Assembly: GCA_015039315.1 (NCBI GenBank)
Contig: WIDE01000008.1
Location: 630,655 to 679,120 of the forward strand
Direction: 5' to 3'
DNA from: Clavulina sp. PMI_390
Taxonomy: Eukaryota; Basidiomycota; Agaricomycetes; Cantharellales; Hydnaceae
Length of the DNA stretch: 48,466 nt
Position numbers and translations under genes: made by a program
Part shown: positions 1 through 9,857 of the stretch, piece after piece
Numbering within the stretch: position 1 is the stretch's first letter
Layout of the letters: every line of letters begins with the position of its first letter
The notes under the pieces: generated by a model
Told to the model about the DNA's origin: nothing
The model's input: only the letters and a program-made list of their open reading frames with translations
Database searches by the model: none

Positions 1-550
1 GACCCGTTCCCTCTCCCACTCAGCTCAAAGTCTCTCACCGACGCAGAGCCTATCCCACAAGACCTCCTTCCCGACCCTATCCCCCGTCCTAATGAGTCTT
101 TGGACTCACTACGAGCTCGTCTCAACTATCAGAGTCGCAAGAGGGGTACCCTAGAGAGTGACTTGCTCTTGAGCACATTTGCTAATGAGGCACTCGCTAC
201 AATGTCGCGTCCAGAGCTCGAGGAGTTTGACAAGGTACGGGCCTATCCATTTCTCTGATACTTCCCTTCATTGCATATTCGGTCTCTCAACCTGACATTC
301 AACCATCCTGTTTCACCCTCTGTTCCCCAACTAACAAATATTTATTATAATGTCCAATTAATGACTATCACAGCTCATGGACGAACCGGATTGGGATATA
401 TACTACTGGGCAATCATGAAGCGTGCACCTCCAGAGCGGTGGGCAAAGTCGCCTCTTTTGGAGAAATTGCGCGTTCACGCGAGGAACGAAGGAAAGGTCG
501 TGAGGATGATGCCAGAAGTACCAAACCTCGAACGCACGGTGGCAAATTGA
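1..550 (+). CDS. SDH5: Succinate dehydrogenase assembly factor 2 (SDHAF2/Sdh5), 3' part
   Basis: The 5' end lies outside the window. Two exons are visible, 1-234 and 374-550, joined in phase 0 across a GT-AG intron (235-373). The translation carries the family hallmark R-L-x-Y-Q-S-R-K-R-G-x-L-E-x-D-L-L-L near its start, followed by a W-D-x-Y-x-W tract after the intron. Members of this family are small mitochondrial matrix proteins that promote covalent FAD attachment to the flavoprotein subunit of succinate dehydrogenase. The stop is TGA at 548-550. It converges on the glycosyltransferase gene, whose stop lies 97 bp downstream on the other strand. The mitochondrial targeting region and start codon cannot be seen. 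Confidence 0.88.
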
Positions 551-646
551 AGTGGTGAAAAACGGAGCAAGGGGAAAGTTGAATGTATATTGTCCGGAGT
601 GGTGCTGGGGAGTGGGTACACGCATGATGCTTATGCTGATTGATGG

Positions 647-2133
647 TTAGGAGTCGGAGCGGGGTTCGTCGGCGATATCACCTCCGTCATCCTTTGGTAG
701 ATGCTTGTTGTACCGTCGTAATAATAAACGATCAACCCACCCGTCTTTGGGGAATGCTTTGTGCCATTGGTTGTGCAAGTGGACGACGAAGATTTTTCTC
801 AGCACCTGATCGAGCTCTTCGCCCTCTCCTACCCCTCGGCCTGCCGCCCACGACTTGGGATCAGGCTTAAAGGGATCAGGAATGCGATTGTCCATGCGAC
901 AGGATCTACCTTCTGAGAAGCATGATGGGAGGACGTGGAAAGGTGGAATACCAGCAGCGAGCAACCGCCGCCAGAGTTTGTGGTATAAGAGGGAGCCCCA
1001 GTCTGTGGATCCAGGGCGAGGAGGAGGGTTTTTAGGGGAGGCCATGATGTGGAACGCTTCGCACAGGTAGGGAGAGCGCTGGCGGAAGTGCATGAGAGCG
1101 CCATTCATCGGCTGGTAGACTTTATCTAGAGTTGATAGTAGAGAAAGTTCAGTTAGAGATTGGCTTCAATGCATGAAAGCTCATAGTAAAAGTAAGGCGT
1201 ACCATAGCAGTCCCATTGTGTGACAAATTCATGGTCGAGCAAAGGCGTCAGGTCCCTTGTGAGAAGAGAGTCCATGTCCACCCACACACCACCCCAGTGC
1301 CATAGAACGAGCAGACGGACGAGGTCGCCGTCCACCCATGCCTTTGAGTCATGCGTACCCTTTATCCTTGGGCTACCCTCCAAAGCCGTTCCTTTCACCT
1401 TTTCCTCGATGCTGATTTGGCGAACCTCGAAAGCATGGGGATAGGCTTGGAGATACAACGCAATGCGTTTATTGTCCCGTATAGGACCGATATCATTCGT
1501 CCACAGGATAAGCGTGCTAGCAGAAAGATCTTGTGTGGAGAAGAAGGATTTTAGCATCCACTCCTGGCGCTCCCCGAATGGTTCGAGGTCTGCTCGCCAA
1601 TAGGTGTGGTAATTGGTACGCTCGTAACGGGCGTGATGTCGTTCGTCATGATGGCGTGGAGGAGGATAGGGTATGGTTCCAGCAAAGTCATAGCAGTCCA
1701 TCCCTAGTCGCATATCGATTCCTGCGTGGAACTCTGTCCGCTTTGGCCCGTATAGATGATATGACGCGTTGTACAGGTTTCCATCCCGGGCAATGCTTTG
1801 AGGTTCAAAGCAGCCGGCTAGCGGCTCGACGTCGAGGATTTCTTGCTTAACCCAGGAACGTTTATAGAACTGCACCTCGACGTGAATCTCCCATGTGTAT
1901 ACATAGTAGATGAGCACGAGAAACGCGAAAGCAAGAGCTGCTTTGATGGAGTTGGGTATTCGCCGTAGTGTTGTTAGGTTGATATGTCGTGCCCATGTCA
2001 GAAATGAGGCCGCTCGGGAACCTGAGCTGCCCCGGGTTGGTGACAGCTTGCGAGGAGTATAGCCTCCATAGCGGTCTGGGGCTTTTACATGGCCGGTGTG
2101 GGCCGGCAATGTAGGTGCGCGACTTCGCAGCAT
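647..2133 (-). CDS. DXD-motif glycosyltransferase (GT32-like), type II membrane protein
   Basis: Two exons, 2133-1203 and 1125-647, joined in phase 1 across a GT-AG intron, give 469 aa. The start ATG at 2133 precedes a basic cytoplasmic tail and one hydrophobic segment at about residues 65-81, the layout of a Golgi type II membrane enzyme. Residues 281-288 read GGVWVDMD, the DXD motif (D286, D288) that binds Mn2+ and nucleotide sugar in the 'sugar-binding region containing DXD motif' family (OCH1/alpha-1,4-GT type). The region after the intron continues the catalytic fold (W-D-C-Y-D-K-V-Y-Q-P). The donor and acceptor sugars cannot be told from sequence. It is divergent from the first ABC transporter (557 bp between start codons) and convergent with SDHAF2. 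Confidence 0.85.
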
Positions 2134-2690
2134 AACGGCAAAGTTCTATAGAGCAAACACCACGATTGCGCTCAGTAGATAGATACAGTTGCGTGGAGCT
2201 GAGCAGTAAGATTTTGGGCCCACAATGCCCACAGGCCACAGAACCGAGGGATGCGGTGGGAAGTGTCGCAGGAGACGATTTGTAGCTTCAGCGCCTATCT
2301 GGGAGCAAGCCAGATCCTAGAAAGCAAGCAGACTGGCGACTTTCTCGGGGACGTGTTCGCTGTGTGTACAGCTGTTGATTCCGAACTTCGTGTGACAGGT
2401 GTGACGAGTGTGTTGGTGGACCCTTCTTGGCTTTGAGGCCCAAGGGCTTGCGCCGCAGGAAACGCTTTTGCATCTCGAGAATCCATTCTGTAAAAATTTC
2501 AAAAGCTCCGTCGCCGGCCGAGAGTCACTGTTCAGAAAGGGGGCGCAGTCGATCTGTCATTTCCTGAGTCAATTTAGCACCATCTGTATAAGGGCTTGGC
2601 TGCCGGCCCCGAGGGGAGCACGTCGCCCCTCCGCTTAGAACCCCCTACCGCCAAGACACTCTCATCTGTCCCCTCGTCTCTCAGCCGACC
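2134..2690. other. Divergent intergenic region between glycosyltransferase and ABC transporter A
   Basis: This 557-bp stretch separates two divergently transcribed start codons, so it should hold both promoters. The transporter side has a recognisable core (TGAGTCA plus TATAAG, listed separately). I see no TATA-like element on the glycosyltransferase side and no credible coding sequence. Confidence 0.6.
2565..2592 (+). promoter_or_regulatory. Core promoter of ABC transporter A: TGAGTCAATTT and TATAAG
   Basis: TGAGTCAATTT lies at 2565-2575, and TATAAG at 2587-2592, about 100 bp before the ATG. The same 11-mer and a TATAAA occur at matching distances before the paralogue (9728-9765), both followed by GGCTTGGC and GCCGG. 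TGAGTCA is the classic bZIP (AP-1/Gcn4/Yap) site. Conservation in both promoters suggests function; no binding factor is shown. Confidence 0.6.
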
Positions 2691-5600
2691 ATGAAGAGTC
2701 GTAAGGCTGCAGCTGAGAAGCCATCGGAAGCCAAAGTGGACATCACTCCGACAGCTCCTGAGGAGAAGCTTCCAGACGTGTCATTTTTTCAACTTTTCCG
2801 ATTTTCCACCCGGCTCGAGGTTACGCTCAACATCATTGGCGCCCTTGCCGCTCTTCTTGCAGGAGCTTCCCAGGTGGGTTGCACTTGTATCAATGACTAT
2901 CGTTTTGCTGAACGCTAGTTACAACACATCTTTGCAACTTCCTAGCCCTTTTTGTCACTGTTTTTCGGCCGGCTCACCAACTCGTTTGTCAATTTTGGGA
3001 TCGCTTGTGAGGACCGAGATCTCCCCTCTCGTAATATCTGACTGATCGTTGCTGCTTAGCGCAAATCATCAGAAGTGGCAACTACACTGCGGCACAGCTC
3101 GAGGAGTTCCACGTCGCTCAGGCCCAGTTCAAACATGCCGCAGCTCAAGACGCTGGTTACCAGGCCTTGGTCGGCCTCGCGTCGTTCACTCTCACTTGCA
3201 TTTACATGCTGATTGCAAGTATTTGAGAAACATTTGTGTGAGAAATTGCAACGTTAACATTTTCCTTTTCTGGCCTTGATACGTACAGTGGACGTATACT
3301 GGAGAGCGCAACACTCGCCGCATCCGTGAAGAGTATTTCAAAGCTGTCCTTAGACAAGAGGTTGCTTACTTCGATCAACTCGGCGCTGGTGAGGTGACGA
3401 CCCGCATCCAAAATGACACTCGTGAGTGACAATGCTCTCAGTGCTCAAATGACTCGAGTCTGAAACGAATCATGGACTCTCATTTCCAATTCCAATTTAC
3501 AAGATCTTATCCAACAAGGGATCTCGGAAAAAGTCCCTATCATCATATCCTTTATGGGTGCCTTCCTTTCTGGCTATATCCGTGAGCTCAACTCTTTTTG
3601 ATTCGTGGGGGCCGTCCTCTGACATTCACCATGCTGCAGTCGCTTTCATCCGTTCATGGCGTTTAGCGCTTGCAATGAGCTCAATTCTTCCCCTGCTCAT
3701 GATCACTGGTGGTATCATGACACACTTTTTGAGTGGTTATACAAAGTAAGACCCTCATTTTCCCTAACGTGCATTTCACTGAGCGAATGAGCTTTTCCCA
3801 GGACAAGCCTGAAGCATGTCGCAGAGGGTGGAACCATCGCGGAAGAGGTGGTCAGCAATATCCGCACTGCAAAGGCATTCGGCATCCAAGCTCGTCTTAC
3901 TCGTCTATTCGATGAACATGCCACTAAAGCCTACCGCGCTGAACTCGGGACTGCTGCTGTTATGGGGCCTGCTATGGGCTTCTTTTTCCTCTGGATCTAT
4001 GGAAGCTATGGGCTAGGGATCGGCTTCGGGACAACATTGGTCTTGCAAGGGCACGGCAACATTGGAACTGTCCTCAACGTGTACGCATTAAACCATGTTA
4101 ATCGTCATTTCTCATGAATTTTAACCTTGTAAATCTCACTGATAGTGTGATGGCTATCCTAACCGGTTCTTTTGCGTTTGCTATCCTGGCACCCCAACTG
4201 CAAGGTATGCCGGGTTTCCTGAAACGATGGGGAACTGCATAGCTGATGGCTTATGCGATCCCTCAGCTGTAACAACAGGGATCGCGGCCGCCGCGAAGAT
4301 CTTCTCTACCATCGACCGTGTCCCAATCATTGATAGTGGGGCAGAAACTGGGATTCTCCCGTCAAGTACGAAGGGGGCCATTGAGCTTGACAATGTCTTC
4401 TTCACCTACCCCTCACGTCGAGATGTCCCCGTTCTCAAAGGCGTATCACTTAACTTTGCACCAGGAACCACATCTGCGCTAGTTGGTGCCAGTGGGAGTG
4501 GGAAAAGCAGTATTGTTGCCCTCATCGAGCGATTCTACGACCCCATCCTATATCCTTCATCGCCCTCTGCCCCGTCATCTTTGCATGAAATCAAGGATTC
4601 GAAGGAGGCTCCGGGCGCTAACGATGCCTCAATAGTCGACGGGACTAGCGTAGGAGCTGGGATTGTCAGGCTTGACGGTGTTGATATTCGTGATCTTAAC
4701 ATTCGCTGGCTTCGTAGCCAGATCGGCTTTGTGCAGCAGGAACCTGTCTTGTTTGCCACTACTGTGTTCCAGAATGTCGCTTACGGATTGATCGGGTCCA
4801 ACCATGATGAGGTTAGTGACGACGAGAAGAGAAAGCTGGTGGAAGAAGCATGCAAGATCGCCAACGCCCATGATTTCGTGTCCAAACTGCCAAAAGGTAC
4901 ACCTGTGACTCCAATGACATGCCATACTATCCCATTAACTAACATATATCTGACATGAAGGCTACGACACCCGTGTTGGTGAGCGGGGATTCTTGCTTTC
5001 CGGTGGTCAGAAACGTACGAGGCGATTTTGTGCGACGCTTGCCAGCAAATCTGATATCCTCCTCCATTCCTTAGAGCGTATTGCAATTGCCCGCGCCATT
5101 GTTGGTGATCCCGCTATCCTTTTGCTCGACGAGGCTGTGAGCACTTACATGTGTGCGGCAAGGAGGATAAGCTAACCACCATACTTTGTTCAGACAAGTG
5201 CCCTTGATACACAATCAGAAGGAATCGTTCAAGATGCTCTTAATCGTGCTGCAGAGGTGAGCAATTAGATGAAGGAATATAAGGTGTGAACTAACCTCGC
5301 TACACGGTCTCAGGGAAGGACCACTATCACTGTGGCACACCGTCTCTCGACGATAAAGAATGCTGATCGTATCTATGTCATTGGGGATGGTTTGGTCATT
5401 GAGGCAGGAACCCATGACGAGCTTCTGGAGACTACCGATGGACCCTACAGCCGCCTTGTCAATGCGCAGGCTCTCCGCGAGCAGCAAGAGAACAAAGGAG
5501 TGCTCCCCAAGGAAGGCGCTGATGACAGCTCTCTTCTTGACGCAACGGAACCAGATAGCGAACCCAAAACCACTGTCGACGCTGATCCAAAGGCCAAGGA

Positions 5601-8600
5601 TGTCAGCACTTTGACTCGCGTCGCAACGAAAGCATCGGCTAAATCAGGCGCCAAAGCTGAAGCGGAGGATGAGCTTCCTAAGTATTCGTCTGGGTATCTG
5701 ATTAAGCGCATGGCAGCAATCAATAAGATCAGCCTACGAGACTATGCCCTAGGGACAGTTGGTGCTATCGGTAAGTTCCGATCTCAAATAAATATCTTGC
5801 TGTGGCAGAAAGGTGACTATTTAATAGGTGGAGGTGCTGTTTATCCTGCTTTTGGCCTCGGCAAGTCTTCGTGAATCCCGTGTTTTCAGTCTTGCTGACT
5901 TGTCCGATAGTATACTCCAAGGCTATCAATGGCTTCGTGACCACCGATCCTCAACAACTTAGGCATCATGGCAAGGCTGATCACTCTGCGTCTGGCTGAG
6001 CGATATTAAACCGTATTTTACTTTTCCAGGAAACATGTCTGCGCTTTATCTGCTAGTGGTAGCAATTGGATCTGCATGTAAGTGCACAAGGTCGTTCAGA
6101 ACTCTTAATTGCCAGCTCATTTAGCGCTTTGTGCATACTTAGCGGCCATTTGCGTCCAGACGTCGATGTTTCATCGTGCGGCAGCAAGAATGGCTTGGGT
6201 GAGTGTGAATTGTATTTATAAGGAAATTGAGCTAATACATCACTCAGAAATTACGCACCATTACCTTAACATCTATTCTCCGACAAGACAGTACGTTCGA
6301 TAAAATAATGTCATCCACTCGCGCTAACGGGTTAACCTAGTCTGCTGGTTTGATGACGACAAGCATTCGGTACAGTGAACCTAGCTCACAACTATCCTGT
6401 TTCTTCTCATCTCCTCCTTTATAGACTGGAGCCTTGGTTGCTAATGTGGCAGGAAATGTAAGGTTCTACCCTAAATGCCTCAGTTCAGATGCTAATCTTA
6501 GCTCCGTAGCCTCAAAAGGTGAGAAATCCGAGGGTACAGCCTACTCAGCTCTGACTCCTTTGCAGATTATGGCTCTTGCTGGTACAAGTCTAGGTGCCAT
6601 AGTTCAAAGCTTCGCTACAATGGTTATTGGATTATGTCTTGGATTTGCGTATGGGTGGAAACTATCTTTGGTTGCCCTTAGTGAGTATGATCATCCCAAT
6701 GCGCTCGTAGATAGAGACCATAAATTCACCCCTTCCTTTCAGCTACTGTGCCTTTCTTGCTGAGCACTGGCTTCATAAGACTGGTGAGATCTGGGAATAA
6801 CTTCCCCAATCCGCTCATGACTCATTACAAATAATAGAAAGTGGTTATGCAAAAGGATGAAGAAAACCGTACTGCTCACGAAGAGAGTGCTCAAATCGCA
6901 TGCGAAGGCGTTGGTGCCATCCGCACCATTGCGTCTCTCAAACGCGAGAAGACAGTTTATCAAGAATACTCTGACAGCCTCGACCCACCGATGCGCCGCG
7001 CCGTCCGCGCCTCTCTATGGGGTAGCATTTTGTTCGGTTTCACTCAAGGTATCGAGTTCTTCAGTGTTTCACTGGTGAGTATATTATTGGGCTTGAGGAA
7101 TAAGGTCAATCCTCAACGTTATGAAGGTTTTCTATTATGGTTCGCTTCTCATTGCGGATCTCAGTTACACCAGCGATCAATTTTATATCTGTGAGTGTAG
7201 TTTGCTACACTAGTATTATTCTAGTCTCAATTTACCCTCTCTAGGTTTGATGAGCATAACGTAAGTCTGCTAGTCGCACTGTACCCCATTCGAGATCAGT
7301 TGATCCCAAGCACACGCCCGATAGATTTGGTGCTTTGATAGCTGGCAATGTGCGCTCTTAAGTTTCACCCTAGCTCTTTGCCAAAAAAAAAAAAAAGCGT
7401 ACTGATGAAGGTCTCATAGAGCATGGCTTTCGTTCCAGACGTTTCCTCTGCCAGAATCGCCGCGGCGTGGACAGCGTTCATTATGGACTCTCAACCTGAA
7501 ATTGATGCTGAAAGCGAAGACGGACAAGCAGTCAAATCCCCGAGCGGACACTTAGAGCTCCGCAACGTTCGTTTTAGTTATCGTGAGTCTCATCCAACGC
7601 CATTTCGATCTTTCATTGACCCATGCCGTCCACTCAGCCACTCGAGCCGACACGCCAGTCCTCAGAGGTGTAAATATCACGATCAACCCGGGATCATACG
7701 TTGCAATCGTAGGAGCCTCCGGCTGCGGAAAGAGCACACTGTTAGTTTGTCGAGAGCTTACCGTTCGTCCTCCACTGACACATTCTTTCTAGCATTCAGT
7801 TGATTGAACGGTTTTATGACCCTCAAGGAGGCGAAATTCTCGTAAGACGCCCAATTTCCACGACTCTGAATCTCCTCCATCCAGGACTTACCCCCTTTTG
7901 TGGCAGCTTGATGGTAAAAATATCACATCACTTAATGTTGCTGAATACCGACACAATGTATCCCTCGTGTCCCAGGAACCAGTACGTCTCCGACCCTTAG
8001 GATTGTAAACACTTACCCACAAGGTAAATAGACACTGTATTCTGGGACCTTGAAGTTTAATATTGCGTTGGGCTCTGGTCGAGAACCCGAGGAAATCCCC
8101 CAAGAAGAGCTCGAGTCAGCCTGCCGAGAAGGTAAGTGATTGTGTTTTGTTTCACGTGTTTCTTCCTTTTTCTGACTTTTGAGCGCCAGCGAACATCCTG
8201 GAATTCATTAAAGGGCTCCCTGATGGGTTTGAGACCGATGTAGGAGGGAAAGGTTCCCAACTATCGGGTGGACAGAAGCGTGAGCATGGCATGATGCTCT
8301 AGTTCAATCTCTGCTAACTATTCGATAGAACGTGTCGCAATCGCGAGAGCACTGATACGTAACCCAAAGGTTCTGCTCCTAGATGAAGCAACTTCAGCCC
8401 TAGATTCAACATCAGAACGAGTCGTGCAAGAGGTATGGGGTATCCAAGCTCTCTTATGTCAAAGTTAACCTACAACATACCGCTTTCAGGCTCTTGATAA
8501 TGCCGCTCGGGGCCGTACCACTATCGCCATCGCACACCGACTGTCCACGATTCAGAATGCAGATCAGATGTGAGTATCTTGCCTAGGGGCGTGACCCTGA

Positions 8601-8853
8601 TATTCACAGGTTTCGTTACTCGCAGCTATTTCCTTCGGGATGGCCTCGTTGCAGAACGCGGTACGCACGACGAGTTGTGAGTCTACTTTCCCTGCCTTCT
8701 ATTATAACCTGGTATTCACACCTCATCATACTATCAGGCTCGCTCTCAGAGGCGGATAGTAAGTTCTCATCCAGCTTGAGGGAAACAGATGCTGACAACT
8801 TTCTTACCAGTTACGAGCTAGTGCAACTGCAAGCTCTTAGTAAACGCACCTAG
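2691..8853 (+). CDS. ABC transporter A, full-size ABCB/MDR type (38 exons, 1341 aa)
   Basis: Exons: 2691-2873, 2946-3006, 3060-3214, 3289-3421, 3504-3581, 3640-3745, 3802-4080, 4146-4204, 4267-4896, 4961-5014, 5075-5136, 5194-5256, 5314-5770, 5828-5860, 5911-5970, 6030-6077, 6125-6198, 6248-6290, 6341-6369, 6425-6457, 6510-6518, 6566-6680, 6743-6783, 6838-7074, 7127-7190, 7245-7260, 7325-7349, 7420-7582, 7638-7740, 7793-7841, 7907-7981, 8032-8131, 8190-8279, 8329-8432, 8490-8569, 8626-8676, 8738-8758, 8811-8853. All phases close (4026 nt). Order is TMD1-NBD1-TMD2-NBD2. NBD1: Walker A GASGSGKS 425-432, signature LSGGQ 574-578, Walker B AILLLDEA 593-600, H-loop H630. NBD2: Walker A 1129-1136, LSGGQ 1237-1241, Walker B with D1261/E1262, H1293. 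All catalytic residues are present, so it should be an active ATP-driven exporter of lipophilic compounds, like P-glycoprotein or fungal Pmd1-type pumps; the substrate is unknown. A Ser/Pro-rich loop of about 40 residues interrupts NBD1. Three introns have GC donors. Confidence 0.92.
6510..6518 (+). other. 9-nt microexon in ABC transporter A
   Basis: The nine bases encode Pro-Gln-Lys between the exon ending NVAGN and the exon starting I-M-A-L-A-G. Flanks are TAG before and GTGAGA after. The paralogue has the same 9-nt exon at 13677-13685, which supports the call. Without it both proteins would lose the same three residues but stay in frame. Confidence 0.75.
7383..7396 (+). repeat. Poly(A) tract, 14 bases, inside an intron of ABC transporter A
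   Basis: An uninterrupted run of 14 A lies in the intron between exons 7325-7349 and 7420-7582. It is absent from the matching intron of the paralogue. It is likely a replication-slippage tract with no coding effect. Confidence 0.9.
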
Positions 8854-9857
8854 CTTGACCATCGGTTTCTTCTTGGTATCTCTTCGCACTACGACTTTGC
8901 TTTCGCTGAATCCCGCTTTGACATGATGTCGATGCTATACCCATCCCCACTCGCCACTTCGTAGATCCAGTAACGACTCAAGTCAGATATAACGAACCCC
9001 CACTCACTGCATTCCAATCTTGGTCATTCATCAGAATATCCACCAACGTATTCACAATCCAGTGCTACCGAACTGATTGTTTTCTTCGTTCCGTGGCCGT
9101 TGTTCCATTGCTTTCCCAGTCCTACATTATTGCATACGTGGCTTTCGGCCCTAAAGATCTGGCTGTTGCGACTTCTATCATTAATTTTCTTCCTTCCCTT
9201 CTACACTACACGTGTCAGGAGATCCTTCCCATCGTATTAGTTCAGCCAACCGCGGCTCTAGTATTATGCAACAGCGAATCGTGAGCAGCAGGGGACCGAT
9301 GTCTGCGACGAATAGAGCTGATGGAAAAGAAAGTACATAATGGAAGAGCAAAGGGAACTATCTTGATTGGACAAGATAGACAAGATCTTCAGAAGGAGAG
9401 ACTGATCCGAGGCCGCTTATTACGACGCAGGGACGGCAAAGGCGAGCAACGTCACTCTTCTCGTCAGCAGGATAATTCACTGAAGCATGGTGCGTGTCGA
9501 CCTCGGCACGTACCAGAGTCCTGGTTGAGTGACGCGTGTGGCCACAAGCCATTGAATGCCTCCGAGGCCGAGTCGTGCACGTGACGGTCACAGTCATCGA
9601 GATTTGTCGACGCGTGTCGAACAACCGCGTAATTGACGCTTCCTTAATTCCTATACATTCTCGGAACGGCATGCAGGCACTCGACGTGTTCCTTGACAAA
9701 TGGATGAGAGAGTCATCCTCGCGATTATGAGTCAATTTGAGGAACCTCGCAGCTCTGCATATAAAGGCTTGGCAGCCGGACGTCAACGCGGTCAGCCGTA
9801 GCACCACCACCACCACCACTCTCTCCTATCTACTCTCATCTTCGTCTTCCACCACCT
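8854..9857. other. Intergenic region between the two ABC transporters
   Basis: About 1 kb with no supported gene. The left part should be the 3' UTR of transporter A. The right part contains a CACGTG palindrome near 9578, several GTCGAC/CGCGTG patches around 9495-9620, the bZIP-TATA core at 9728-9765 and a CCA-trinucleotide repeat in the presumed 5' UTR (about 9801-9819). Confidence 0.6.
9728..9765 (+). promoter_or_regulatory. Core promoter of ABC transporter B: TGAGTCAATTT and TATAAA
   Basis: TGAGTCAATTT at 9728-9738 and TATAAA at 9760-9765, about 93-130 bp before the ATG at 9858. Arrangement and flanking GGCTTGGC match the promoter of the upstream paralogue, so both genes may answer to the same bZIP regulator. 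The regulator is inference. Confidence 0.62.

Noticed and set aside
647..870. Plus-strand frames over the glycosyltransferase gene
   Set aside because: They are shadows of the minus-strand gene, which has a domain and clean splicing.
9358..9819. 153-codon minus-strand frame upstream of transporter B
   Set aside because: It is antisense to the conserved promoter core and 5' UTR; its Val-rich start comes from the CCA repeat.
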